Shown here: positions 1 to 12,200 of the stretch, piece by piece
How the letters are laid out: every line of letters starts with the position of its first letter
Numbering within the stretch: the stretch's first letter is position 1
NCBI GenBank assembly: GCA_022605955.1
Contig: JAKCOZ010000014.1
Location: forward strand, 17,490,001-17,554,000
Direction of reading: 5' to 3'
Source: Rallus limicola
Lineage: Eukaryota; Chordata; Aves; Gruiformes; Rallidae
Length of the DNA stretch: 64,000 nucleotides
Notes under the pieces: model-generated
The model's database searches: none
What the model was told of the DNA's origin: nothing
The model's input: the letters and a program-made list of their open reading frames with translations, nothing else
Program-made: the position numbers and the translations under genes

Positions 1-3000
1 GGTTGTTTTGGGAGAAAGAAGGAAATGTGCTATCTAGTAAAGGCGATTGTTTTCTCATTCAGTTCTAGAAATCTCTCTTTAGATCCTTTTGTTCATTCCT
101 TTTCATTCCTCATAGCTCTTGTGCTATGCAGGGTTGCTCTTCAGTGAAATCCATGTTGTGGAGAATGGACTACATTGTGTGGGTTTGTACATGGTCCTGC
201 ACATGGTCCTGTGCACTGACTTTTCATAGCTCTGCTTCTTATAACAGAAAAATATCCTCAGTACAAGCCATGTGTCCTGCATAGCTTTGCTTTATTGTTA
301 CACAGCATGTTAATGCTAGAAGCAAGGCCTTGATGGCATTATTATAAATAGGACCATATGCTTATATGAGCATTTCTTAAACTCTGACAATTGGGATTGC
401 TTAATTCCATCAATCATTAGTCTGTCAAAAATCTACTAAGTGGTGGTTATATACATATGCATTAATATATGTAACAGAGGATTTAAAAAAAAAAACCCAA
501 CAAACAACAAAACAACAAACTTTAAAGGAAATCTATGTACATGTAAAGAAATAATTCTTACTACAATTTGGGTTGAAACTCCTGTTAATTCGCTTTTGTT
601 CAACGACTGCAAAATAGTAGAAGCTGAACACAGACCCAGGTAAGAATGAACAGAAGCCATTTAGGCTGAAGCCTTTCCTTGACATGTAAAGCACATGCAA
701 GATCTAGGATTGACTGCAGGAAGGAAAGAAAAGGAGAAGAAAAAGCAAAGCAGTCAAAGTCACAATGACCTCTGAGAAATGGAGAGGCAGTCTTGGGTTG
801 GGTGCTGACTGCAGTAAGCAGGGAGTTCCTTACTGGTGTTTGGGAAAACAGAAGTTTATACTCTTATTGTATATAAATGAAGTTACATTAAAAGCCTTTG
901 TGCTTCTACTACCAACTTTTCCTCTTCAAGGGACTCATGTGAAATCTGCCAAATTTGATTAACTCTTTCCATCCAAAGAGTGGGGAACAATAACCTGAGT
1001 CAGACCCTGACTAGCTAGAAACCCAGGTATTCCAAGGCAGTCTTCTACCAGTAGCTCAGCTGATCTGCACATCCAGAATAGTAAGCCATAAAAGACAATG
1101 AAAATTTACATTCAAAGTGTATTGGAAATGTGTGTTGGCTTGCTTCCAGGATAAGCTGCTTCGGCTGTGGAGTCAAAAGGAGCATTGGGATGATCTAACC
1201 ATTCCTACTGCAGAGTACAGATAATAAATCTGCAATTAGTAATTCACACATTAAGTCAATTTAGGAAGCCAGCTATTTTGTACTTTAAAGACATAATGGC
1301 AGGGAACTTTCCACACTCTATAGGCTTCTCTGCACCTAATCATCATCAGCAAGGAGTGGGGAAAACAACCCAGTCTCAATTTTCTGGCTTCATTTTTCAG
1401 CTGTCAGAACTAGTTATACAAACTGAAAAATGCTGGCAGTATAAATGGATGGATCAGATTTGCTATTCTTGTAAATTGGTACAATTCCATTGAAATTAAT
1501 ACAGTGCTATCAAAATTGCCTGTAAATATCATTACACTGTTAAATTTCTGAGTATGCTGTTTGTAAATGTGGCCTTAATTTTGGGTTTGTGTAAATGATC
1601 AATTCTATTTGCATTTCTTCCATCTCTTTGCTACCTCATTTCTGTAATTGCAATTGAATCTGTCTATAAAAATATTTCAATAATTAAGATGGTAATTTAC
1701 CAACTTGAGGAAAATTTTACTTTAGTAAAATGAGTTAAAATCTTTTTGTTTTATCCTATGTTAGTCAACACTCAGAATTTTAACACCCTGGAAAATGATA
1801 CTAGAAGAAGACTGAGAGAATCTATGATTGATAGTAGAAACACGGTTGCAGTAGTATCAATTTCCCACAGAAACAAAGGGAGACAGTTTTTGAAAATATA
1901 TTCTAGGTTAGCCTTTCAAGTCAGCTTTCCTGTCATCAATACAGATAACCTGAGCATCTTCTTCCTGAGTCAATCCTGACATTTATTCCCCAGTCAACCA
2001 GGTAACATAGCTGCTGAAAGTTCTCTTTGGCCTCACATAGATCAAATCTAACTCTGTAAGTTTCAACATAATAAAAGTTGAGGAGCTCACACTCTGCCAG
2101 CATTATACTAGCCTAGAGGAAAGCACAAACACTTTTGCTGGCTAGGTTGCCAGCAGAGGAAGTAAGAATTAAGTCACCTTTTGGGAAATCCAGAAAGCTG
2201 TAATATTGAAGACCAAGACGCTGATTTGTCGAAATAAATGGGACATATAAACCAAGTAATGAAGACATAAACCAAAAATTACTTAGATGAAGAAGTGCTG
2301 AGTATGAACTGACTCAGTTACTTGTATTAGATAGTTGTTGCTTCGTTTGTGCAAACCTTTGGCTTTCACTTGCCTACCTCAACACTTCAGTATTTGTTCT
2401 CTTTTGCACAGACTCCTTTAGGATCTGAATCTTCATTTGAGTGACAACCATTTTCATTGTAAGGCTTCAAACCATGCTTTAGTAATGTTGTGTTTTCAAT
2501 TCTCCCCAAACTCATCACATTTTCACCTCTTCAAATTGCCATTTCAGAATTACCTGAGATAAAATAATTTGACAAAATGACCAGAGACAAATGAGTTTGT
2601 AAAGGAGAAATAAATCAACATATGTTACATGTGGCATCTAGGTCTTTCAGAGACAGCTTCCCCTAGGTGCTGTTTCTGTCCTAACAATAGTATAAGGACA
2701 GTTTAAGAGTTCCATCACATTTAATATTTTCTTTCTCAATGGTCTATTTTGTTTACACCAGGCAGTGAAGTAAATCCTTTTGTGAACATGAAACCTGCAA
2801 ACAAAGGAAATGAGAGAATCAAGAATCCTGGGGAAAACTATAAAGTGGTTAGTAGTAGTAGTAGAGGTAGTAGTAGTGTAGAAATTACTAGAGTCCCAAG
2901 CTGTGAATTGTCAGAAATCCATTGATCCAAGAGGATAATTGCAACAGATGAGAGTCTGGACATAATTTTTCAGGCAAACCTTTCTTCTTGAAGGAGTAAT

Positions 3001-3551
3001 GTTTGGGGTTTTAAAATCCAGTATTGATAACATTGGCATGAGTCTGACATTTGTTGCTTACTTTTTTCCCTTATAAAACAGATCAGTACCCATATGTCTG
3101 CATAAGAGACAAACACCATACAAACTGTGAGCCTGTATCCAGGCAGGAAAGTGAGCATGTCTTTTCATCTTCTGTGTATGCAGATATGTCTGGAATTGAC
3201 ACTGGCACAGAAGAAAAGAGACGGTGACTAAGTAATTCCTGTCTTTCCATTGTTACGATTCAGACAGCTTGGTCAGCAGTCAACACAAATAAATGCCAGA
3301 AGGCAATTACAATCAGACACTTATGTTCTCCCATTCAACCCAAAACAACATGGAGCATGTTTACTTTCAACATGCATCTCCAGAAATGATATGGGTAAAA
3401 GGAAACCAGAAACTTAGTGAAAATACCAAGATGAGAATAAGTAGCCATGTCATCTTTTCTTTCAAATGTTAATGCTATTTGAAGACTGAGATGTTTATAA
3501 TCTGGTATAATTCAGTTGTTTTCTTTGGAAGGATTTAAGTAGAAATTAGAA
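1..3551. other. Non-coding AT-rich desert, no gene seen
   Basis: No recognisable coding exon, RNA gene or young repeat is visible. Open frames here are under 80 codons and resemble no family. The only simple sequence of note is an AGT trinucleotide run near 2.85 kb, listed separately. Confidence 0.6.
2850..2880. repeat. AGT/TAG trinucleotide microsatellite
   Basis: About ten AGT-type units, interrupted once by an AGAGGT stretch. It is a short imperfect microsatellite in otherwise non-repetitive DNA and is likely to vary in length between individuals. Confidence 0.8.
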
Positions 3552-3750
3552 AATATTGCTGGAACAGGCTGCCCAGAGAGGTGGTGAATGCTCCATCCCT
3601 GGAGGTGTTCAAGGCCAGGTTGGATGGGGCCCTGGGCAACCTTGTGTAGATCTGGCCTGAGGTTGGTGTCCCTGCCTGTGGCAGAGGGGTTGGACCTCTA
3701 TGATCCCTGGGGTCCCTTCAAACCCATGCCATTCTGTGATTCTGTGTGTG
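3552..3750 (+). mobile_element. CR1 LINE, 5'-truncated 3' end (sense)
   Basis: The sequence begins at the CR1 segment containing GGAACAGGCTGCCCAGAGAG. It continues through the block reading GGAGGTGTTCAAGGCCAGGT and the GGTTGGACC / CCCTTCAAACCC block, and ends in the typical CR1 tail repeat ATTCTGTGATTCTGTG. Only about 200 bases of the non-LTR retrotransposon remain: the last part of the ORF2 region and the 3' untranslated end. Extreme 5' truncation is the rule for CR1. The copy cannot encode a working protein. Confidence 0.93.
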
Positions 3751-4799
3751 ATTTCTTGATAGAAATTTATCTACTTTTTGTTAACCTAATCTTCTGAGGC
3801 TCTTAGTATTTACCTGGCACTGTAGTATCTTAAGACTACTTCAAAAAAGTAACTATGGAAGTCCACTCTTCAATAGAAGTCTCTTCCTGGCTCAGAAACA
3901 TGCTGTCTGCTACAGTGCATACTGAAATATGCCATGTTTTACTTCCTGTAATGTGCTGCTTTGCCTCAGAAAACAAAGAAAAAGCCAGTGTCATGAGAAG
4001 TGGCTTGTGCAACAGGGTGTGCTGACCCAAGGTTGTGCAGAAGTTGCAATTGCTGATTACTTACTACAACCTGGTTCACCATGGTTGTTTTTTAAAGGTT
4101 TTACCAGACTCCTTGTTTTGGTAATATCTTGTAGCACTAGTTAATACACTGTGTATGCAATTGAAGTATTTAAAATACTGGTAAGTGCATGCTACTTTTT
4201 TTGACATTGTGGAGCATACAAATTGGTCCTTTTTTGAACATTTGGTAACTTAATAAACTGCTTTTCATCAACTTGTAGCTGAATGTCTAAACCACAACCT
4301 TACCCAGAGATACAAATGTGGCAGATGTGCAAAACTAGGAGCAATGCAATCCTCTCTCTATGTTGGCTTTTGTGGGAGGATGGCACAGCTCTGGCCTAAA
4401 CCATCAGTACCATCATGTTAGTACCCTGTGATGGCTGGGAAATGCAAGCCATAAGCAAGGGTGAAATCCACACTCTCATTTTAGGGGTTAAGTGAATGTC
4501 TCAGTATTTTTTGATGTCTAGAGCCTGAGGGATGGACTAGAAGATCTGCTGATGTTCCTACTTGTCTTATTTTCTACTTTCTGGCATTGTTTCTTTTTTC
4601 TGCTCCAACACTGGCTCATGACATATAGTGAAATCCTCTTTCCTTTTTCTTTTGAATATAATATTCCTATAAAGTTTGGGAACCATTTTTCTCTACTGCT
4701 ATCCTCTATTTTTTTCCTGGAGATTTTTACCATTGAAAGCTGTCCTGTGACAGTCTCTCCCTGTCTCTAAGGCATAGTCATAGTTTTTATTTATTCCTA
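3751..4799. other. Non-coding spacer, no gene seen
   Basis: AT-rich DNA between a young CR1 end and an old CR1 fossil. Overlapping short open frames occur on both strands without family resemblance. The lower end of the old CR1 fossil may reach down to about 4.7 kb, since the reading frame that carries it stays open to there. Confidence 0.5.
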
Positions 4800-5185
4800 C
4801 TGTATTGATTTTTGGGATGAGATCAAACACCTGCATGTAATCTTGAAACTGAGGATGCACCAGTGATTTAGATGTTAACATTATAGCTTTAATAGTATTC
4901 TGTATTTCCTTCTTCATGTAGCCTAATGTCTTATCATGATTTTTAGGTAGTGGCTGCATATTGAATGAATGACTTTATTCAGTTCTCCTTGATGACTCCT
5001 TCATTATTTTTTTTCACTGGGATCTTATAACTAATTCAGAAGTTATCAGTGCATATGAGTAGTTTAAATCATTCTTCTCAATGTGCACTACCTTGCAATT
5101 TTCTACATTCAATTTAGTCTGGTCGTCATATCATCCAACTGCTTTGTTATAATAGGTCCTTGTGGAGCTCTTCAGAATCGTTAGC
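4800..5185 (-). pseudogene. Ancient CR1/L3-like LINE ORF2 fossil
   Basis: Read on the minus strand, this decayed stretch still shows the C-terminal reverse transcriptase landmarks of CR1-type LINEs in the right order. An EELHKDL-like segment lies near 5,150-5,175. KLNVENCKVVHI lies at about 5,090-5,130, matching the family's K(F/L)NxxKCKVMHIG block. KTLGYMKKEI and SLVHPQFQDYMQVF lie at about 4,820-4,930, matching the family's LG-I-KGI and SLVRPHLEYCVQ-W blocks. Stops and frame changes separate the pieces. Its divergence from the sharp CR1 copies elsewhere in the window suggests an old amniote-wide CR1/L3 lineage. The ends are approximate. Confidence 0.7.
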
Positions 5186-8100
5186 TCAAAGGTTCCTGAG
5201 GATTTTATCCCACTGCCTTTTTTGTCAATATAGTAACATGCAACATTTTAGCAGGAGTTAGGAGATCAATATGCTACCCTAATGGGAAAGTCTTATGCAA
5301 ACTAATAGAAATAAAGCCAGTAGGCCTCCACATATCTTGTTATTAAGACCACATTTCTTGTATTAAAACATGAACAATTTTTTGATGGGTTTTAAAATTA
5401 TGCCTAATATAACCCTTTATTTTTGGATGAATTATAATTTTGATAATGGAAAAGGATAAGGCACTATGGAAAAATAATGTTTTTCTAAATGGCATTGTTT
5501 AAATCTCTTCCATAAGAGTACAGTCACAGCCAATGCTAAAATATGCTAATGTGTTTGAATAACAAAATGTATTTTCAGGGAGAAAATCATGATGAAAATG
5601 TTACTAGTATTTGAAAATCCCTATTAATTGGCCCTATAGAGAGAAACAAAGAGATACAAAATATTTGTAGAGTATGATCACACTGAATGATTCCTGGCTT
5701 GGTAGGTGTTGTCTCAATCTTGATTCATTTGCATTACATGTGTACCCTTATATTTGAAATATCTTCAGTACAATATCAGATCCCTCGTTGCTCTTGGCTT
5801 ATGGTGGTTTTCTAGCTATAGTTAGAAAAGTTGACATTTCAAATTTTTACATACTTGCATTTATTTGGCAACGCTTTTTCTCTCACTAAGCTTTTAATTA
5901 ATTACACAAAAAAAATATTCTATTTTGAACTTTTGAATTAAACAGTTTTCCAAGGTGCTTGGGTTTTTTCCCACGCAAATATTTGGATTCTATTATAAAT
6001 TGCATCTGTCCTCTTTTTGTTGTTGTTGTTGCTTACCCTACAGTCCAATCTGTTTGCTAACTGATTCAGGAGAATCTTGAAAACTTTTTAAAGGATTCCT
6101 TGAAATAGAATTGTGTTGCTATATTAAGGGCAAATTACTCTAACAAAAAAAATAAAATCCACCTAATTCCAAGGCTTTATTGAATCCTAGTTTTAAGTAA
6201 AGATTCCAGCCAATTTACTTCTTCCCATGAGAGCCTATCTATAGTTGAATAAAGTTATCATCTACTTGGAATTAACATACTTTTCTTGTGATCACATGCA
6301 TCAGTAAGGCTATTGTTACTCTTTCCCAACTTGTGCATCCACTATTAGATCAGTAACAAAATGATATGATCAGTTTTATTAATATTTTCATTACTTAATT
6401 ATACATAGAATCAAATCCCAGAGGTTGGGGTTTTTTTTCTATGGAGTCATGAATCTCCCATCACATCCATATTTATCACTTGCACTAGAAGATTAAACAC
6501 AAATGCTTGTGTGGTACATGTTGCATATGTAAAATGGAATAGAAGAAGCTAGAAATTAAATCAAAATGGTGTTAATTGCTAATAAATGCAGGATGTGCAG
6601 CTGGAGTGAAATTTTGTTGTTGCAGTCCTGTTTGTAGATAGAGATAAGATTGATGTTACTTAGATGTTTAACAGTATCTGCAAACTTGGTTGCCTTTATA
6701 TATTCCTTCCATTTTCAGTCCTTCAAAATGTGGAGGTGGAAAATGAGAAATTCATCTTGATTCCCTATCCTCTCTGTCATCATCCTCGAGACAGCAATAG
6801 CATAGAGCTATGGGAGAATATTGCATTTAACACAGCCTTGCTGTTCATAGAAGCTATTCATTTGCTTCAAATATATGTGAGGAATATTGTATGGAAAGGT
6901 TCTTTCTTACTCCAAATACTGTCTGTCTCCTTACAAATAATATCAAGATGTAGGCTGAGAACAATATAATCTTTAAGACTGTCAGAAAAACAAGGATTTC
7001 ACAGAGCACAAATACAATCCCTCTCAAAAATCCACACAAGATGCCAGTCAATTCTTTCAGTAAAATAACCGTCTGCTTGCCCGTTGTAAACAAAGCACCC
7101 AGCCATATTTCACAATTGCATAATAGATGGAAATATTTTTCTTTACTATTTTAAATAACAGCCCCATGAGAACTCCATTCTGACTTTCATGATTAAAACA
7201 TTGCTACAGAGGGAGTTAGAGATTGAAATCTTTTCATTATGGAAAATATTTTCATGTTTTTGGAGCTTTTATGAAAGATTCCAAGTTTCCACACCATTTA
7301 TTAGGCAATAACATCACAAGAGAGAAACCCCAGGAATATTTTAGATTAGAAGAAATCTAATAAAGACCTTCAGAATTGGGGTGAACATGTTGTGCTGGAT
7401 ATTTGAAAATGTTTCAAAGAAATCTGATCACGGCTTTAGTAAAAGAGACTAATCCCCCTGCCCCTCCCTCCCATACTATCTACTTGGACCAAAGTCATAT
7501 CTTTGCAATTAAATCCAAATTATTATGAGTCATATGGTGACTTTTTGTTCAGAAATGGGAATCAACAAGGATGTTGGAGCGATAGTCAGCAAAAGGATTC
7601 ACTGAACTGGAAAATGCAGTTTTGACTGTGAACTCTAAATCATTTAAAACCTATGGAGATGCAATGATGGGCTTTGCTGGCATTTTATGGAGAGATATTT
7701 AAAACTGTCGTCTGTTTAACAGTAATTTTGCTGGAAGATACACCAACTAAACAATGCAAAAAAAATCCAAGGGATAAAGGCAATAAAAGTGTAGTTTGTT
7801 TTGCATTTGATTGCTCTGTAAGAAGGTAACCTGTAGACCTGTGACCCACAGCGCGAGAAGCCCACCTCTTTTTCCAGGGGAAATTGATGATTTTTTCTTT
7901 CTGTGACTAACATACCAAATTCCAGGAAGATAGCTGGGCTTTTCTCTTTTGCTTTATCAGGAACAAAGAAAGGTACTGGGAAGTTTCTCCCTCAGTTATT
8001 TGTGTATTGGTTATATTATTTGTGACTGTAGAGCTCAGAGAAGGAAAGAACTGAAACAAGAAACCCCCTTGTTTCCAGATCCAATGCAGGGTAGTTTTGG

Positions 8101-8899
8101 TTGGTGTTTTGTATGTTGTAATATATTTACTTCAAGTTCCAGTGTGCTTGTGAAACCTGTCAAATATAAGTGATTTTCTGATGGTAGAGAATTTCCTATG
8201 GGGAGCTAGTAGAACTCTACTAATTCCCTGAAATTGCTCAAGGTACTGAAGAGGACTATAACCTTGATACATGGTTAATACATCATGTGTTAGTAAAGCT
8301 TCCTTATCCAAGCAAACACTACATTTCTTTCCTAATTTTATTTGTTTAATTTCAGTCTGTTTCTTTAAAATCTCACAATTTCCCTTATTTCCTGGGGGAT
8401 CCACCAGAGATAAGTCTTAAATAGAAGGTGAATCATATACACACAGCAGAGAGCAAAATGGCTTGAGTCTATGTTTCACATAAATGTTTTTGTTTTAATT
8501 TATTTTAGTTTTTTCAATGGTATTATTAAATAGGAAATGTTTAAAGGTTTACGATTTTCAAGGATTCAATAAGAGAGATCCAGCAGTTTTTAATATATTG
8601 CCTTTGGCTTTACCTCTTGGAGTTGCTAAGCTATATTTATTTATATGCTTTTATTTTTACCGTGTTGTCAGAAAAATATCTGCAAAAATAATTTTGAAAA
8701 GGTTAATATATGTGTGGTGTAGAGGAGTGTCTGATGGGCCATTATTAAACCGTACGTGGCAATTTCATTTCTCTTATGTGATATTGTTCAAAGCCTCTAC
8801 AGACAGGAGCTTCTTTTCTGTTAGTATCCACCTGCTCTGGATGCTTTTTATCCTTATTAAACTCTCCCAAAAGCAATAAATTTCAGAGTGATCTGAGAA
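5186..8899. other. Non-coding AT-rich desert, no gene seen
   Basis: No gene, clear repeat or RNA is recognisable. A short TTG trinucleotide run is present near 6,016-6,032. Open frames up to 120 codons on the plus strand near 8.5-8.9 kb show no start context, splice sites or family resemblance and are treated as chance. Confidence 0.5.
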
Positions 8900-9250
8900 A
8901 GGTAATGTTTAATAAAAAGATTCAGCATTTGTCCAGGGTTAGCTCTGTGGCTATAGGGCTGCAGCTGCCCAGCACAAAGTAGCGCTGTACAGGGATTACT
9001 GCATTAGACCAAACAACAGAAATTACATGGTTGCATTCACCTAAAGGAAGAGGTGTGCTAATTGCCATTGCTGAGACCAGTAGAACGTATCTATAGCATG
9101 AGACCAATAAAAACGTCAATGGGAACTCCCGTAAAATTAATCCAGTCAGGGACCAGTCATTAGCAATCAGAGGTCCTCTTCAACTGTAACCAGTAAGATC
9201 CTGGAACTGATCGGTAATTAGCCAAATTGGCAATCTGTTTCTTCACAGGG
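8900..9250. promoter_or_regulatory. Candidate conserved non-coding element
   Basis: This single-copy block has a balanced base composition unlike the AT-rich flanks, several CpGs, and repeated homeodomain-type cores (CTAATTG, TTAATCC, GTAATTA). It also holds an NFI-like inverted half-site pair, GCCAAATTGGC, at 9,221-9,231. No frame is coding-like. That texture is typical of developmental enhancers. The call is an inference from composition and motif density, because conservation could not be tested. Confidence 0.3.
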
Positions 9251-12200
9251 CATAACAGTGCAAGGCAGACTGAAAGGTAATAAAGAGATCTATTCCTTCT
9301 CTGCGCATCATTGCTTGCCATTCAACTCACTTCTTATGTTACTGTTTCCTAGCATGAGATTTTATAGTATTATTTGCATTTCATCACACATTTTATTGTT
9401 TCCATTCACAAAAGCTCCAGAAAAGTAGTAGAATTACTTAGATTTTTGTTTTAAAAATGAATACAAATAATATTTCAGAAAAAGAGAATAATTTCCTTGC
9501 AAAACTGACAGAAATCAGGGGTGGAAATACCTTACTGGATCAGTCAGTCTGCCACTTTCCAGACACAATGTTTTCTTATCATATAAATAACAATCTTGAA
9601 ACCATATGAATTATAAATTGCTTTTATCCTTTCCCTAGAGAGGCTGTAGCATACTCTAGGAGGGCAGATGAACTGAAGGTATGTCTTCTGCAGGGGCCAG
9701 AGAAACCTGGACTCCAGGACACAGTGTCAGTGATGCTTAACTTGTGTTCGGCCACAGAGGCTTTAGGTCATCTTCCACCCAACGGTACAGACATAGACTA
9801 ATATTCAGTCTACATGTTTGTTTTCTCAATCCTATTGTATCTTTTATAGCATTCAGTACCCAACTGTCATTGAATAGTACCTTTACTCTCCTCAGTTGTG
9901 GACTGTTGCCATACCTCCTCCTTCTCCATCTGTCAGCCAGTTGGGTCTATTGCTTTGTGTCTGTGGGCTGCTCAAAGGAGGATAGTCATTTATTTAAAGT
10001 TGTATCAAAATAAGATTTGTGAGAGAATGATTTTGACCTGGACCTAGACCAATTTAAGTACACTGAACTGAATTGAGTTACACCTTATTTACAACAGTGA
10101 ACAGGAGGAAAAACAGGAAGAGGGAAGAGAGCAGGTGAAAAGGTAAGAAACAACAAAAAGAGTAAGGGAGAACATTTACCTGGAAGGCTTTTAAATCAAA
10201 ATTGGAAATGGTTAATATCTGGGCCAAGGTAGAGAGCACACATAGAGAAATTACAGGGAGTTAATTAAACACAGGAAACTTCGAGGACTTTTTAAATGCA
10301 AAATTAAAAATCAAGCTGAATTGTTAAAATTTCTAACAAGTTTCATGGACTTCTTTGCTCTCATGTCCTTTGAGCCTAGGATGTAACCCAGCTGCTCAGT
10401 GCTTAAGAGTTCAGAATAATCCTTAGTAGTTGGTAATAAGACTATGGAAAAGTTGGTCACAAATAAATGGAAATAAAAGCCAAATCTTAAAAAGAAGCTT
10501 TTAATTGCAAATACCTTTCATTCTGAAAGGTGTCTGAGAAAATCTGATATGAGCTGGAGGGATGACAGAAAGCTCAAACCAATATATACTATGCTCTTCA
10601 TAATTAAGAATGAAAACTCATCAGCTCCTTCTACAAGGCAGACATAGAATGGTTCCAAACAGGTCATTTTTGTTCCACATAAAGTCACCAAGCACCCTTC
10701 TGAATCATGTTGTCCCCATCCACCTATGAGCCCAGTGCTTAAGAGGATAGAATATTTAATTCTTAGAATGGCGTGTTACAGCACTACTACATTTAGAACA
10801 TGCATACTACACTTTTAAAGTCTCCAGTTTGCTAAGTTCTTCTGAAATGGGAAAAATCTGTTTACAAAATGAAGACTACGTTAAAAGAAATGACTCTTTG
10901 TAAAGATGTTTCCTAGACATAAGCTTTTTCTCTGTGGCAGCTTAATTACAAACTGGTGTACTTAGTTATAACTAATTTCTTATTTAAGAATGAGGACACA
11001 AAATTGAACTCATACCAAAATAAAGACAACCTGCAGCTGGCTTGTTTTGTTCTCAAGGGACAAAAATTCACAACCTAACTAATAAACTTCATTAGAAGTT
11101 CCCATTCTGTTGCTAGAAAGAAGAAAGTACTGTGAATAACTAATGGGAAGGTAATGTGTATTCTGGCATTATTTATCTCCACAGCACATACCACATTTAA
11201 AAATATGGTCTTCCAGGAAAGAGATGCTTCCAAAATGAGCTACATTATAGTCTGTTACATGGTAAGTGGACAGAAAGGCCCAAACATGTCAGGATTTGAC
11301 AGTGGAAAAGCAGATCCTGCAAATGTTAAGTGTCCTCACCCCTTAATGTCAAAGTAGGTGAATATGGTCATGTCTTCTTGGAGATATAGTCTGCACTCTG
11401 ATCTCTGAATTCAGTTTTGGTTAGAAAATTCACAGTGACTTTCCAAAAATGTTTGTGTGCCCCAGCAGGAGGGGCAAGAGTGGAATTAGGACTTCAAGAT
11501 GGAAAAAGTCTCTGACCTAAAACAGTCTGTGAAAATTACCACAGAAACAGCTAAGGATCTGGAAAGCAGTTGCACTTGAGGCTCCACTTGTACAGTATGT
11601 CCATCCCATGATTAGTAATCCTGCTCTTCTGTAGGGTTAACCAGAGTCAGATGCAGTTTCCCATAGACATCTCAGTCTTCTCAGGAACTTCAATTAACAA
11701 GCTTTGCCCTATTGATCACAATGGGCTTAAAGCCACGTCGTTTGTTTTTCTGAATTTCTATTTTCAAGCAGGAGTCAGAGAGGCAGATCTATCATCACTA
11801 ATCCCTAGAATACAGGAGTCTATGGAGAACTTTTTCCCTACCCTTTGGGTCTCTTGTAATCACCAGAAATGCAGATCTCAGAACACTGTGATATGATAAT
11901 TGTTACTTTAAGTCCCAGTTGCAAAGCTGACGCTAAAGAGAAAGGCAGCTGAGTGAAATTTGGCCCAAAATCCCAATAGAAAATAGATCTAGACCGAAGG
12001 TTGCAGATGGATTATTTGTGATTTGACATATAGGTTTTCTTCCATTTGATTATGTCATTCTGAAATCCAAATACATTCCAACGAAACCCAAACACATTCA
12101 ATCCCAGGTTTATATACAAGGACTCTGGGAGGGCATCTGGTCTAACGCCTCCTGAGCCAACAGCTTTCTTAAAGTGGGGGTAACTTGCTGGCACAAAAGA

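Noticed and set aside
12110..12200. Possible CR1 3' end words (GGGCATCTGGTCTAACGCC)
   Set aside because: Only about 20 bases resemble CR1. There is no tail and no continuation in either direction.
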